Shown in pieces: positions 1-10,173 of a stretch of 64,000 nucleotides of DNA. The DNA comes from Bromus sterilis. Taxonomy: Eukaryota; Streptophyta; Magnoliopsida; Poales; Poaceae. Location of the stretch: positions 118,563,501 to 118,627,500 of the forward strand of contig OX465601.1 of the NCBI GenBank assembly GCA_950022295.1, written 5' to 3'. Below the pieces are notes generated by a model that did not search any database, was not told where the DNA came from, and saw only the letters and a list, made by a program, of their open reading frames with translations. A program made the position numbers and the translations under genes. Position 1 is the first letter of the stretch. Each line of letters opens with the position of its first letter.

Positions 1-1020
1 GTTCAAACCCTAGAGAACAGAGGGGATTTGAGAATTGCTCTGTGTGCAATCCCTTTGGGGAATTTGATGCCTAGTGTGCTAGTGCAATTTAGGAGTTAGA
101 GATGCTAAATTGCAATTTATTTTAGTGCAAAACCTAGAGAACAGAGAGAGACAGAGAATTTTTTAGTGCAATTGGTTTTATCTTGATGATGCTATTTAGG
201 AGTTAGTATGTGCTACTGATTTTCTCTCTCCACTAGCACTCTAAAAATTTGCAAAGAACTAAATATGGTTAATGATTAAGATATGCTTGAAAGTTAGAAT
301 ATGCTTTAGTAAAAATTAAAAAAGAGAGAGGAGAAAAACCAGTAGGTAAGCATTTGTTCTTATGAACATAATGATGAAACTAGCAAGTGTAGAATCTGTT
401 CTCATCGTGTTTGTCCACTGTTTTAGTCAAGCTCATTTTTTATTCATTTGCAAGTATACAGAATTTGCAATGCATTGTTTATCTCATCTGGATTTTTTAT
501 CAATGTGATGTGTGTGTGTGTCCTGTAGCTAGGGAATTTGCTTAAGTAGCTAGATTTAATCCTAAAAAAAGAACTAAGTAGTTAATAGGTTTCTTATTCA
601 TATGCTGATAATTAAATAAAGTCCGAAAAGATAGTGGTCATGTGTAGAATTTGTTCTTAACAAAATTAAATGGAGAGGGAAATCTGAGTAGAATCTGTTC
701 TTAACAGAATGCAAGCAGCTTTAAAAAATGCTACTAGCTTTGGTCATTCCTTGGTTCTCTTTTAAAAGAATGCAACACATGGGTTATGTACTAGTTTTAC
801 TGTTGTTCTTATAAAAATCTAGCACTTGTCATATAGATGTTGTTAAGCATATATCAATCCACTGTTTTACTTGATATTTGGTGACTCTGTTTATGAAATA
901 TGATAAGAACAAATGCTATGTTGCTGGTTATTGTCTCATGTATAGCCCATTTATATGTTGTGCAGGTACAAATCATTATCCCCTTTCTCCTGAAATGTTG
1001 ATTAACTTCCGTTTCGGTTG
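1..1020. other. Non-coding interior of the CACTA element
   Basis: No long reading frame is present. The stretch is AT-rich and holds loosely repeated phrases such as GTAGAATCTGTTCTTAAC near 385, 645 and 690, and CCTAGAGAACAGAG near 9 and 132. It probably lies between the transposase gene (left of the window) and the second gene, but no direct evidence fixes this. Confidence 0.5.
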
Positions 1021-1030
1021 AGAATGGGGC

Positions 1031-1119
1031 ACTCTCATGTTAAGAAAAAGAGCAAAGGTCATGCCGAATTTTTCCGTGAATTCGTGCATGACCTTTGCTA
1101 TTTTTCTTAACATGAGAGT
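1031..1119. repeat. Long perfect-type hairpin upstream of the CACTA second gene
   Basis: The arm at 1031-1064 and the arm at 1086-1119 are reverse complements over 34 bases with a single mismatch, around a 21-base loop. It sits about 70 bp before the start codon of the CACTA protein gene. Similar hairpins occur at this place in related grass CACTA elements as I recall them; a role in regulation or small-RNA production is only inference. Confidence 0.8.
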
Positions 1120-1186
1120 AGTTGCATTTATTTATTGTGCTAATTAATTAAGTAGTTGTATTTATTAATATTGTACTAGTGCAAAC

Positions 1187-4100
1187 ATGTCGACCGGAGC
1201 CGACGCTGGTCCTTCTTCTCAGCCGGGATAAAAAAGGAAGCAATTTTGGGAATACTCCCAGGAAGAGGTCGAGGAGCAGAGAGAAGAGGAAGTACCTCCG
1301 GGCGAGGAGGAGTATGAGGAGGAGATAGAGTCGGAGTCCGACTCATCGGATGATGACTTAGAGGAGGAGGCCGGTACGACAGACGGCGAGAGGAACATCG
1401 GCGAGGATGATGGGACCGGTGGCTCCAACACAGATGGTACCCAGTCGAAGAAGAGGAATCGGAAACCGACCAAGGTCGGCATCATCAGGCAAGAGTTTAC
1501 TGTTGTGACCGCCGTCGGGATTCCTAAAGAGCCCGAACGTTTTTCGGAAGGGTACGGCCGTCAAGTCGCAGCGATCCTCCGCAACACCGTGCCGATCACC
1601 ACGATTAACCTCAGGAGTCGTGAGAATATTCATTATTGTCAGCTTCTTATCAACAAGCTGCACGGACGATACAAGTTTCCGGAGCCGTACGATAACACCA
1701 AACTCAGAGGGAACAAAGTAAACACATGGGCCCTCAGGAAGATGAGCAAGGCCTTGTCCAGTTGGAAAACCCGGGTGAAGAGGGAAATTTTTGAAAAGAA
1801 CAAAACCTGGGAGGAGCTCAAGGAGAAAGAGCCGTTGATCGACGAAGCTACCTACAACCTTTTCAAGGCTAGGTGTGAGTCCGAGCAAGCCAAGGCCGCG
1901 AGTGCAAAGGGAAAGGCCATGCGTTCGCAGGTCATAGATAACCACCGTCTCGGAGCCGGTGGTTACAAAAGTTCCAAGCCTAAATGGGACAAGGAGGATG
2001 CCGAGTACGCCGCTGCGGGTATACCTAACCCCTTCCAGCAATACAGAGATGATCCGTAGAACAAATTCTTTGTGAGGGCCCGGAGCTATAAGGACAAAGC
2101 AACCTCGAAAATAATTATCGATCCTAAGATTCGGGAGTTTACGACTGCCGTGGTAAGTAGTTTACCACGCGACCTTGTCGATTGAATTCTCGAGTGAAGT
2201 TCACAATTTCTTAACGTTTCACATTCTTTTTGCAGCAAGCGGAAATGAAAATCGCCTCATCGCAGGAGTCGTCGGTTAAGCCGGCCGGCCTGTGGGACAA
2301 CGCCTTTAACAGGGCGTTGAACAAGGTCAAGAAGGTTGACGACGTGACGGCGAAGCCATCGTCAGCCGGCCGTGTGGTCGGCTTTGGTGCGGACCTAAAT
2401 TGGTCCGAACATTATGGAAAATCGGCGGAGCAGTCCGGTTCGAGGGGGCGCAAGGCGAGAAGGACCGAAGAAGATGCCGCTTATGTTCGTGGACTGGAGG
2501 AGAAGGTGAACATGCTTCCGCAGCTTGTCCAGGACGAAGTGGCGAAGACGATGAACGCTCTCCTTCCAGACATGTTGCAGTCGCTCGCGAATTGGCAAGC
2601 GCGTGGTGGACAAGGGCCCAGACCAGTCCCCAGCATCGTCGGCAGCAACTCGGGCACCGCGGCGCCTGCAGTCCCGACTCCGGCCGTAGTGGTGGCTCCC
2701 GCACCGACTCCCGGCGTATTGGTGACTCCGGCCACGAACACCGCGGCGGCGACGCCGAACGTGATGGTAACTCCTCCGGCCACGATCGAGCAACCGGGGC
2801 ATAACAATAATGCACCCGGCGGCAGCGCAAATAGGGCGACCGACGCCACGGGAGGCAGTGCGCCCTCCGTCTCTTGCATGCCCGCCTTCATCGGCGGGGT
2901 CTCTGGCGGCGGGGTCTCTTCACTAGCTGACCTCGACGCCCTCAAGGTAACTATAAGCGTCTGCAACTCAAAAGAGGACTTCATCTCCTTGCCTTTTTTA
3001 GTGGAATCTCTCTGATGCCGTACATGCATATATATATCTCTTTCGCAGGAGGACACTCCATGCATTCTATTACAAGTCGTGGACGGCGAGTTGAAGGATG
3101 TTGCCAAAGGTAAAATCATTCAACCACAAAATCGAATCATGCACAATATGCCGATGGCACCGGAGATGCATAGGGTTCAAATCTCTCTCGTGATTTCGGG
3201 CTACGAGAGAGTTGAACCTCCCATTCAACCCCCCCGGATACGATGAGGACGAGCCGGCAGTCCTCATGTGACTGTTTCAACCAAATATGCCTATGGCCGA
3301 AGAGCCAAATGTGTTTAATGACAGGGTGAAAGGGGCACCACACCTAGGACAACACCGCTAGTCATCGTGTCGGCGCCACATGATCCCATCGGCGCACAAC
3401 AAGAAGACGATGATCTTGATGATGATATCAGCGCCGACCAGTTCATCAATACTTTGTATGATGCTGATGACTTATTCATGCCTCCTGCTGAAGGAGCCTA
3501 TCAGCATGACGAGGAAGCTTGCGGTCCAGCTGATCCTGCGGCGAAGCCTGCTTGCTCCACGCGTCTCTTCGCTGCTTCTCAGGACATGTCTCCAGCAGCT
3601 TGCGCCTTCACCGAGCCTCAAGCAGATGCCACAAGATCTATTCTCAGCCCGTCCACACTCCATAAGGCGTCCACTGAGCAGATAAAGGCCGGTGACTGCT
3701 CAAAATCAGAAAAGAAGAAGGGACGGAAAAGAAAGAAGAGCATCCCTTCTAGTAGCCAACCTTCGATGCCGATCCGGGCTCAGGACGGGCCACCAAGACC
3801 CAAGGATCTCTCGTTTGAAATCCATGTGGCTGGTAGGGCGATGCTACCTAAGGACATGCTGGACCTTGCAACTTCGGATATGCAGAGTGTGCATCATAGT
3901 ATTATGGCATTAGAGAAGGTTTTTCTTCGAGAAGAGAATCCCTCGTACCCGGTTTTCATGGCCAAGGTGCCACTCAACATGGGCTTCATCAACACTATCC
4001 CCGCGGATATGATAATCCTGCGATTTTCGGAGATCTTCAATTTGTACCATCTCAAGCGGCTAGACCATAGCCTTATCCGTCTGTTCTCGCTCAGCCTTTC

Positions 4101-4924
4101 TATGAGTATCAGGAGAGATTAGACCCCGAGCGTCGCGATATTGGACCCCTTCTACATGCATGAAAGCATCTTGATGGATGACTCTCGCGGCGGGGTACAT
4201 CACAGACCTCATGCTACGGAACGCCGACAAGGATTCATTTCTTATGACCTACTCTCCCAAGTAAGTCATTCGCTCGCCTCCGTAGCATATATGCTTTCTT
4301 AGCTTTCCATTGTCCTCTTCCAACATTCCTTTTGGATTGTTTTAATTACGCAGTGAGGATCAAGACTGCGTGCTCATCTGCTTTTCACCGCAATACTCGC
4401 ATGCCGTGTATTTAGACTCGGGGAGTGTGAAGAAGAAAGATTACAAGTATATCATGAGATTTTTGGATGATGCTCTCGTCGGCTACATAAAAGCCGGAGG
4501 CAAGATCATGAAGAACAAGTTCAGGAAAAATCAGCCTGGCGTGAACGTGTTCAACCACGTAACACAGTTCCCGTGCGTCAAGCAGCCGGCTGGCAGTGTG
4601 AGGGATGCGTACTACGCCCTTCATCACATGAGGGCGATTGTACAGGAACAACGCAACCTTACGCTGCCAAGTCATCTCACAGCGTGGGCCGAAAGGAAGG
4701 CGGAAATCGCCGATGCAAATCTGAAAGAGGAGTTCTTTCACATCCAAGCACAGATGGCGACTATCATCCGTCATGAAGCACAAATGAGGGGGTCGATCTT
4801 CCACTCGAACATTGCACCATCCAATGGGGAGATAGAAGTCCGCATAAAGGCCCTGCGTGACACAAGGCCTTTCATGACGAAAGAAGGATGCCGCCCATTC
4901 CCCGAGCCGAGTCAGAACAATTGA
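1187..4924 (+). pseudogene. CACTA second gene (Transposase_24-like, TNPA-type) with broken frame
   Basis: Four exons can be read. Exon 1 is 1187-2152 (donor GTAAGT at 2153), exon 2 is 2236-2946 (acceptor TTGCAG), exon 3 is 3049-4260 (acceptor CGCAG, donor GTAAGT at 4261), and exon 4 is 4354-4924. Exon 1 opens with an acidic, serine-rich tail and continues into the plant transposase region that includes WEELKEKEPLIDEATYN and the conserved end AAAGIPNP. Exon 2 ends in a Pro/Ala/Thr-rich linker. Exon 4 resembles the end of a C48 (Ulp1-like) peptidase fold, which often ends these CACTA proteins. The frame is broken by TAA at 1229-1231, TAG at 2057-2059, and apparent shifts near 3225 and 4110-4190, where conserved sequence resumes in another frame. 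In active elements the product binds subterminal repeats; this copy should be dead. Confidence 0.75.
4354..4924 (+). pseudogene. Last exon of the CACTA protein: Ulp1/C48-like C-terminal region
   Basis: The exon reads from an acceptor at 4351-4353 in the phase set by the preceding donor. It begins EDQDCVLICFSPQYSHAVYLDSG, in which the His-Trp pair expected at the front of a C48 peptidase strand is Asp-Cys, while the Asp of YLDSG is kept. The later segment QPAGSVRDAYYALHHMR stands where C48 enzymes carry the nucleophilic Cys, and no Cys is present there. Peptidase activity is therefore unlikely. I recall relatives with the same substitution, so the domain may serve binding rather than cleavage; that is inference. 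Confidence 0.55.
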
Positions 4925-5439
4925 ATGTACTCTTTGTGTAATTTGGATGTAATTTGGATGTACTCTTTGTGTAGTAGATGGTAGTGTCAAATACTCTTGG
5001 TGCTCTTTGTGTATAAAGGTCACTGCATATGCATTTTTATGCATATGTGCATGCTTCTCACCATTGATCGACTTGCTTTAAGTTGTTGATAAGAATAGAT
5101 GCTAGATTGCTTTGTTCTCCTTTGGTATGATTCATATGGATGTGACCTCTAAAGCTTTGTTTTGTGCAGGTTGAAGAGCAAACAAGATATGATGACGAAA
5201 GTAGCTTTCGGTTTTCAATAATTGTTGGACTCATTGTAATTTTGTGATGGATGTAATCTTGTGAATCTTGTTGGCCTCTAAACCTTTGTAATAAAAATTA
5301 TAATGCAATTCTTTTGTATCAATAATTGTTGGCCTCATTGTTATATTGTATTTTGCATTTCTGTAATATAATAAAAATATCTGTAATGCTTTTATTCTTT
5401 TCTATAATTCTTTTTTTTGTTTTCTGTAATTATTTAGTG
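4925..5439. other. CACTA 3' untranslated and spacer sequence
   Basis: AT-rich sequence with no reading frame. It holds short repeated phrases (GTAATTTGGATGTACTCTTTGTG near 4938, AATAATTGTTGG near 5219 and 5320) and AATAAA-like signals around 5290 and 5371 that could end the CACTA transcript. Confidence 0.5.
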
Positions 5440-5702
5440 GCGCATATTGTCAGGATTTAGTGGCGCACTGTGAATGCGCCACCCCTAAGGCCCTTAGGCG
5501 TGGCGCATACCAGAATGCGCCACCCCTAAGAGCTTAGAGGTGGCGCATTCTGAGATGCGCCACGTCTAAGGGCCTTAGGGGTGGCGCATCCAGAATGCGC
5601 CACCTCTAAGCCCTTATTAGTGGCTTGTAGTTAGTGGCGCATCCCTAATGCGCCACTAAACTCAAAAAAAGGGCGCCACCATTAGGGTATTCCCTAGTAG
5701 TG
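5440..5702. repeat. CACTA subterminal repeats and right terminus
   Basis: The core GTGGCGCA...TGCGCCAC recurs at least six times in both orientations, separated by CCCTAAG/CTTAGGG blocks, and ends in the terminal inverted repeat closing with CCCTAGTAGTG. In CACTA elements such subterminal motifs are the binding sites of the TNPA-type protein. The same core is used by the small CACTA at 55110-56572, which suggests the two share a transposition machinery. Confidence 0.85.
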
Positions 5703-6503
5703 TGTACATCACAGCAACCAATCGGGTGGTTAGTATTGTTATGGTGGTCGAGCGTCCTGAAAAGGACAAGGCGCAACCGGTCCAGAGGCCAGTGTATTAT
5801 GTCAGTGAAGTGCTCTCCACCTCCAAGCAAAACTATCCCCACTATCAGAAGATGTGCTATGGTGTGTACATGGCAACAAAGAAGTTGAAGCCTTATTTCC
5901 AGGCACATCCGATCACGGTGGTCAGTTCGGCTCCATTGGCAGAAATCATTGGCAGTCGGGACGCATCCGGTCGGGTGGCAAAATGGGCCATAGAGATTGC
6001 AACACATGGGATCAAGTATGAGCCTCGGACAGCGGTCAAGTCTCAGGTTCTGGCGGATTTTTTGGTGCATTGGGCAGAAACTCAATATATACCCCCCTGT
6101 CCGGACTCTCAGTTCTGGCAAATGCACTTCGATGGCTCCAAGATGATGACCGGACTAGGGGTTGGCGTTGTTCTCACTTCCCCAAAAGGTGACAAGCTTG
6201 AATATGTACTGCAGATTCACTTTGCAGCATCAAATAATGTGGCCGAATACGAAGCTTTGGTGCACTGTGTCAGAGTTGGTCAAGGAGATTGGCATCCGGC
6301 GAATTCTATGTTATGGTGATTCCGATCTGGTGGTGCAGCAATGCACTGGCACTTGGGATACAAAAGATGAAAATATGGCACGGTACAGATTCCTTGTGCA
6401 GCAGTTGTCTGGATTCTTTGAGGGGTGTGAATTCCATCATATTCCCAGAGCCGAAAATGAAGCAGCAGACGTACTGTCCAAGTTGGGGTCCACCAGAAAG
6501 TAA
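5703..6503 (+). pseudogene. Gypsy pol fragment: RT-connected RNase H and archaeal-type RNase H
   Basis: The frame opens directly at the CACTA junction with YITATNRVVSIVMVVER, the segment following the reverse transcriptase thumb, and continues through the RNase H1 of the RT unit (PVYYVSEVLSTSKQNYPHYQKM). From about 6117 a second RNase H follows: first Asp in HFDGSKM, Glu in AEYEAL, Asp in YGDSDLV, and the last Asp in ENEAADVLSKLG. A frame change is needed around 6270-6290: the upstream frame runs to a stop at 6317-6319, while the second half is read one frame over until the stop at 6501-6503. Catalysis in the parent would degrade RNA:DNA hybrid; this copy cannot make a full polyprotein. Confidence 0.8.
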
Positions 6504-6708
6504 GTTCCTCTAGGAATATCACCAGAAAATATCCACAAGCCATCCATCAAGCCTTCCCCAGAATCAGAGTCAATCTTTATTCCGGCCGACCTGAAGATGG
6601 CAGAACTAGAAGCGAAAAAGCAAAAAAGCAAAGGAGCAGTCGGCAGCACCAGGGGCTGCCGATTGCAAAACAGGGGCTGCTGTCGTCAGCTCGGGGACTG
6701 AGGAAACC

Positions 6709-8076
6709 ATGCTAGATGCAATCGGCTCTTCCCCCTCTGAGCTGCCAGTAGCGGTAGACGCACAACCAGAGCCAGAAACAGTTATTGTAATGGTGATTGT
6801 GGCAGCACCATCATGGGCAGAACCATTCAGAGATTTCCTGGTAGACGGCATACTCCCAGAAGATGAAGTAGAAGCTCGGAAAATCCAGCACCGATCTGGG
6901 GCATACACAATCATCAACAACGAGCTGGTGCACCGAAGCGCAACAGGAGTTCTTCAGCGATGCGTGGAAGAGGACAAGGGGCTGGAGCTGCTCCGAGACA
7001 TCCACCAAGGTGAATGTGGTCATCACACATCAGCAATAGCAATAGTCTCCAAGGCTTTTCGCCATGGTTTCTATTGGCCAACTACGAAAGCAGCGGCAGA
7101 AGATCTGGTCAAGCATTGCAATGGGTGTCAAAGATTTAAAGCAAAGAGCCACCTACCAGCCTCAGCACTGAAGACAATTCCGATCACATGGCCATTTGCA
7201 ATCTGGGGTCTGGATATGGTAGGGCCGTTCAAAACAGCGAGAGGTGGTATGACACATTTACTAGTAGCAGTGGACAAATTTACCAAGTGGATGGAGGCAA
7301 GGCCGATCAATAAACTGGACGGGCCGACTGCGGTCCGGTTCATAGCAGACATCATGGTCAGATATGGAGTGCCACACAGCATTATCACTGGCAATGGAAC
7401 AAACTTTGCAAAGGGGGCGCTAGCTCGGTTTGCTTCCCAGCAGGGCATCTGGCTGGACGTCGCGTCCATGGCGCACCCCCAGTCAAATGGTCAAGCAGAG
7501 CGGGCGAATGGTCTCATTTTGTTCGGAATCAAGCCAAGATTGATGGAGCCACTGGAAAGAGCCCCCGGCGCATGGATTGATGAGCTGCCAGCAGTACTTT
7601 GGAGTTTGCACACCACGCCGAACCGTTCAACTAGATTCACCCCTTTCTTCCTAGTATATGGCGCCGAAGCAATGCTCCCTTGCGACATTGAGTTCGATTC
7701 ACCTCGTCATGCCATGTACACGAAAGAAGAAGCCAAGAAAGCTCGTGAGGACGGCGTTGATCTCAAAGAAGAAGCATGCGTCCTGGCTTTCTCCAGGTCG
7801 GCAATATACCAGCAGAAGCTGCGTCACTACCACAAAAAGAAGATCCATCCCCTAGCTTTTCGTGAGGGTGACTTGGTGTTGCGCCGAATCCAGAAATCGG
7901 ATGGCCAGCACAAGTTATCCTCTCCTTGGGAAGGTCCATTCGTCGTCAGTCGAGCACTCAAAAACAATGCATATTACCTCATTGATCTCAGGAAGCCGAC
8001 CCGATACGTGGACACTTCGGGGCAAGAAACGGAGCGCCCTTGGAACGCCGAGCTGTTATGTCCGTTTTACAGTTGA
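6709..8076 (+). CDS. Ty3/gypsy integrase (455-residue open frame, catalytic Asp replaced)
   Basis: The frame shows the HHCC zinc-binding N-terminus (His99, His106, Cys137, Cys140), then the DDE core. The first Asp is in WGLDMVGPF (residue 169) and the Glu in GQAERANG (residue 264). The second catalytic position, normally Asp in an ITDNGTNF-type motif, is Gly228 (codon GGC at 7390-7392). The spacing to Glu264 is exactly 35 residues, so the alignment is secure. The C-terminal part, FREGDLVLRRIQ to WEGPFVV, is the usual SH3-like tail. In the family, the enzyme joins cDNA ends to host DNA; losing this Asp should abolish strand transfer. It was originally part of a Gag-Pol polyprotein, and the stretch between 6503 and 6709 has stops. 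Confidence 0.85.
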   Translation: MLDAIGSSPSELPVAVDAQPEPETVIVMVIVAAPSWAEPFRDFLVDGILPEDEVEARKIQHRSGAYTIINNELVHRSATGVLQRCVEEDKGLELLRDIHQGECGHHTSAIAIVSKAFRHGFYWPTTKAAAEDLVKHCNGCQRFKAKSHLPASALKTIPITWPFAIWGLDMVGPFKTARGGMTHLLVAVDKFTKWMEARPINKLDGPTAVRFIADIMVRYGVPHSIITGNGTNFAKGALARFASQQGIWLDVASMAHPQSNGQAERANGLILFGIKPRLMEPLERAPGAWIDELPAVLWSLHTTPNRSTRFTPFFLVYGAEAMLPCDIEFDSPRHAMYTKEEAKKAREDGVDLKEEACVLAFSRSAIYQQKLRHYHKKKIHPLAFREGDLVLRRIQKSDGQHKLSSPWEGPFVVSRALKNNAYYLIDLRKPTRYVDTSGQETERPWNAELLCPFYS

Positions 8077-8929
8077 ATGGTATTGTTGTATCCCTTCCCT
8101 TTGTGGAATTATTATCAATGAGAATAGTCGTGCGTCCATGAGATCGCATTCGGCAGGAGTTGTGAAATTATTTGTTTTAGCATGTCTCCGTTCTGGGGTC
8201 AGCAAAAGCAGACCCGGGGACTGGCTGGTTGCCCCGAAAAGGGTATACTTGGAGAAAAAGAGAAACGAGTGAAGAGTTTTGTGAAAGCTGGTCCGAACCG
8301 AATGCAGACCGCAGGTCGGCTGTAATGTCGGGGGGATGCGGCCGAACAGAATTAACAGTCGAAGAGTTTATACTCAAGGTATATCTAGTTCGGAGCAAGC
8401 CGTTCACAACCCGCCGATTGCGACCAGGCTGGCTGGCCAAGCAATCGACAGGTTGCAAGCGGCCCAGCTATGAAACTTTTCACCTTTGCGAGAAAAACTG
8501 GGAACCTAGAAGTATTTGTCAAAAATTCTTTTAAGGCCTATTCTCCGATCCGACCACAGACCGCAGGTTGGCTGTAAGGTTGGTGAGAGTTTTGACCAAG
8601 AGAGACAAGTGGCAAAGAAAGAGGCAATCGGTTGAAAAACGCAAAGGCGGAATGCCATGATCATTTAAGAAAACATTAGGTTCACAAGCAAAGATAGGGC
8701 CAGTTGGCCGAATGGTGTTCATTACATGAAAGTGGCCCTCGACGGGCGCTCTTGGAATTTGATAATTTATCGAGCAAAAGCAGGAAACGAGGTCGGTGTG
8801 CCGAGCTCAAGCAGCTGGTGCATCTGGAGCATCCGGAGCATCTGGCGCAGAGGGAGCGGTCGGAGCTATACTGGCGGCACCTTCGGGAGCAGAAGAGGCG
8901 GTGGTCTTGGCTTGATCGCGAGGGGGCTC
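8077..8929. other. Spacer between Tat integrase and the antisense gene
   Basis: No convincing reading frame is present. The phrase CAGACCGCAGGT-GGCTGTAA occurs twice in varied form (about 8306 and 8561), suggesting an old local duplication. The 3' end of the antisense transcript probably lies here. Confidence 0.45.
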
Positions 8930-9534
8930 CTAGGCGGCACTCACCGAGTGCCCGTCGGAGGAACCCTCGCTCTCTTCCTCAACATCATCATCGGCGTAAT
9001 CTGAAGAGTGGGAGTTCTCGCTGCCGACCTGACGAGCAAATTGGGACTGAGGAGCCTTCTCCTCGCTTGTGGTATACAGAAGGTCGCTGAAGGAGGCAAC
9101 TCCAGTCGGCTGGCCAGCAGAATCAACGTAGGGAGTGACCTCCAGGAGATCTATACCATTGGCAAGCTCCTGGGCAATATGGCAGATCTGAGTCCAGAGC
9201 TCGCTGATGGGTTCTTCCGAACCCTCCCGTAGAGCAGTCATCAGTTGGAGATCAAGACCAGGATACCAGCTCTTCGCGATAGAGAGAGCGGCCTGCACCC
9301 CAGATCGGAAGGCAGAATCGAGCATATGGTCAACCTCGCGGCCTACAGCTTTCAGACTCCGAGCAACATCTTCATGCTTATCAAATGCAATGGTCTTCTG
9401 CTTGCCCTTGAACAGTTTGTCATTCAATTTTTGGATGCAAGTCTTGTATGTTCATAGGGCACCTTTCACGTGAGGAATCCGAGCATCCAGGGCAACCACG
9501 AAGTCTTCGGCGTCCCAACCGGCATCAGCAGCAA

Positions 9535-10173
9535 CTACCACACCCCGCACTCGGCGGGCTGCGGCAAATGCTTCGTCAGCGGCGGTGTTGGAGTGAGGCC
9601 AGGCATCTGGCAGGAGCAATCGGAGAAGGAGGTTAGTCCAGTCAACGGCAAAGTTAGATCAAAGTAGCAAAAGCAAGAATTACCTGCAAGAGCAAGATCT
9701 ACTCGGTGGAGGCAGGTGTGCGAAAGATCAACACTGGCTTGGGCACGCTGGATCTCTATGATCTGCTGGGCGTCCATGTCCTCAGCACGTTTCATAGCAG
9801 CATCCCTTTCCTTCATGAGTTGGCCCTCAACCTCAATTCGGGCATCGGAGAGCCTCTGAAGTTCATGTTCATGAGTGCGTCGGGCAGCGGCGAGATCATC
9901 GACACCTTGTTGAAGTTTGGCTTGAAGCTCAGTCTCGGCAGCGGCCAGGCGCTGGTTGTCTTGTTCGGCGTGACTGAGCTGGATATTCTTCTCACCAAGA
10001 TGGGTCTCCAGTTCGGCGATTCTCTTCTGAGCAGCCTCCATCTCGGCGGAGCGAGTGGCAGCAGCTGCAAGTGTGCAATGGAGTAAGGATATAATAGTAA
10101 TCAGAGAAAGCAAGAAAGGGCAAGAAAAATATACATGAGAGTTCCTGAATTTTGGCAGCTTGAGCGTCGGCAT
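9535..10173 (-). pseudogene. Coiled-coil exon of the Tat antisense gene
   Basis: The central part is a heptad-rich stretch (MEAAQKRIAELETHL... through about 90 residues rich in Glu, Gln, Ala, Leu), flanked by hydrophobic or Pro-rich reads that look like intron translation. The boundaries are therefore probably about 10055 to 9690. It continues the antisense gene from the Ala/Pro-rich exon at 11178-10438. Confidence 0.5.

Larger units (their letters stand above)
1..5702 (+). mobile_element. CACTA (En/Spm) transposon, 3' part, cut by the window edge
   Basis: The right end is CCCTAGTAGTG at 5692-5702, the reverse complement of a CACTACTAGGG terminus. It is preceded by palindromic subterminal repeats and, further left, by the broken second-protein gene typical of plant CACTA elements. 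The bases after the end (TGT, 5703-5705) would be one copy of the 3-bp target duplication; the other copy and the left terminus lie outside the window, as must any DDE transposase gene. The interrupted host sequence is the pol gene of a gypsy element, whose reading resumes at once after 5702. I am confident of the class and right boundary, not of the family. Confidence 0.85.

Noticed and set aside
2327..2830. Frames antisense and out of phase to the CACTA gene
   Set aside because: Shadows of the real exon 2 in GC-rich sequence.
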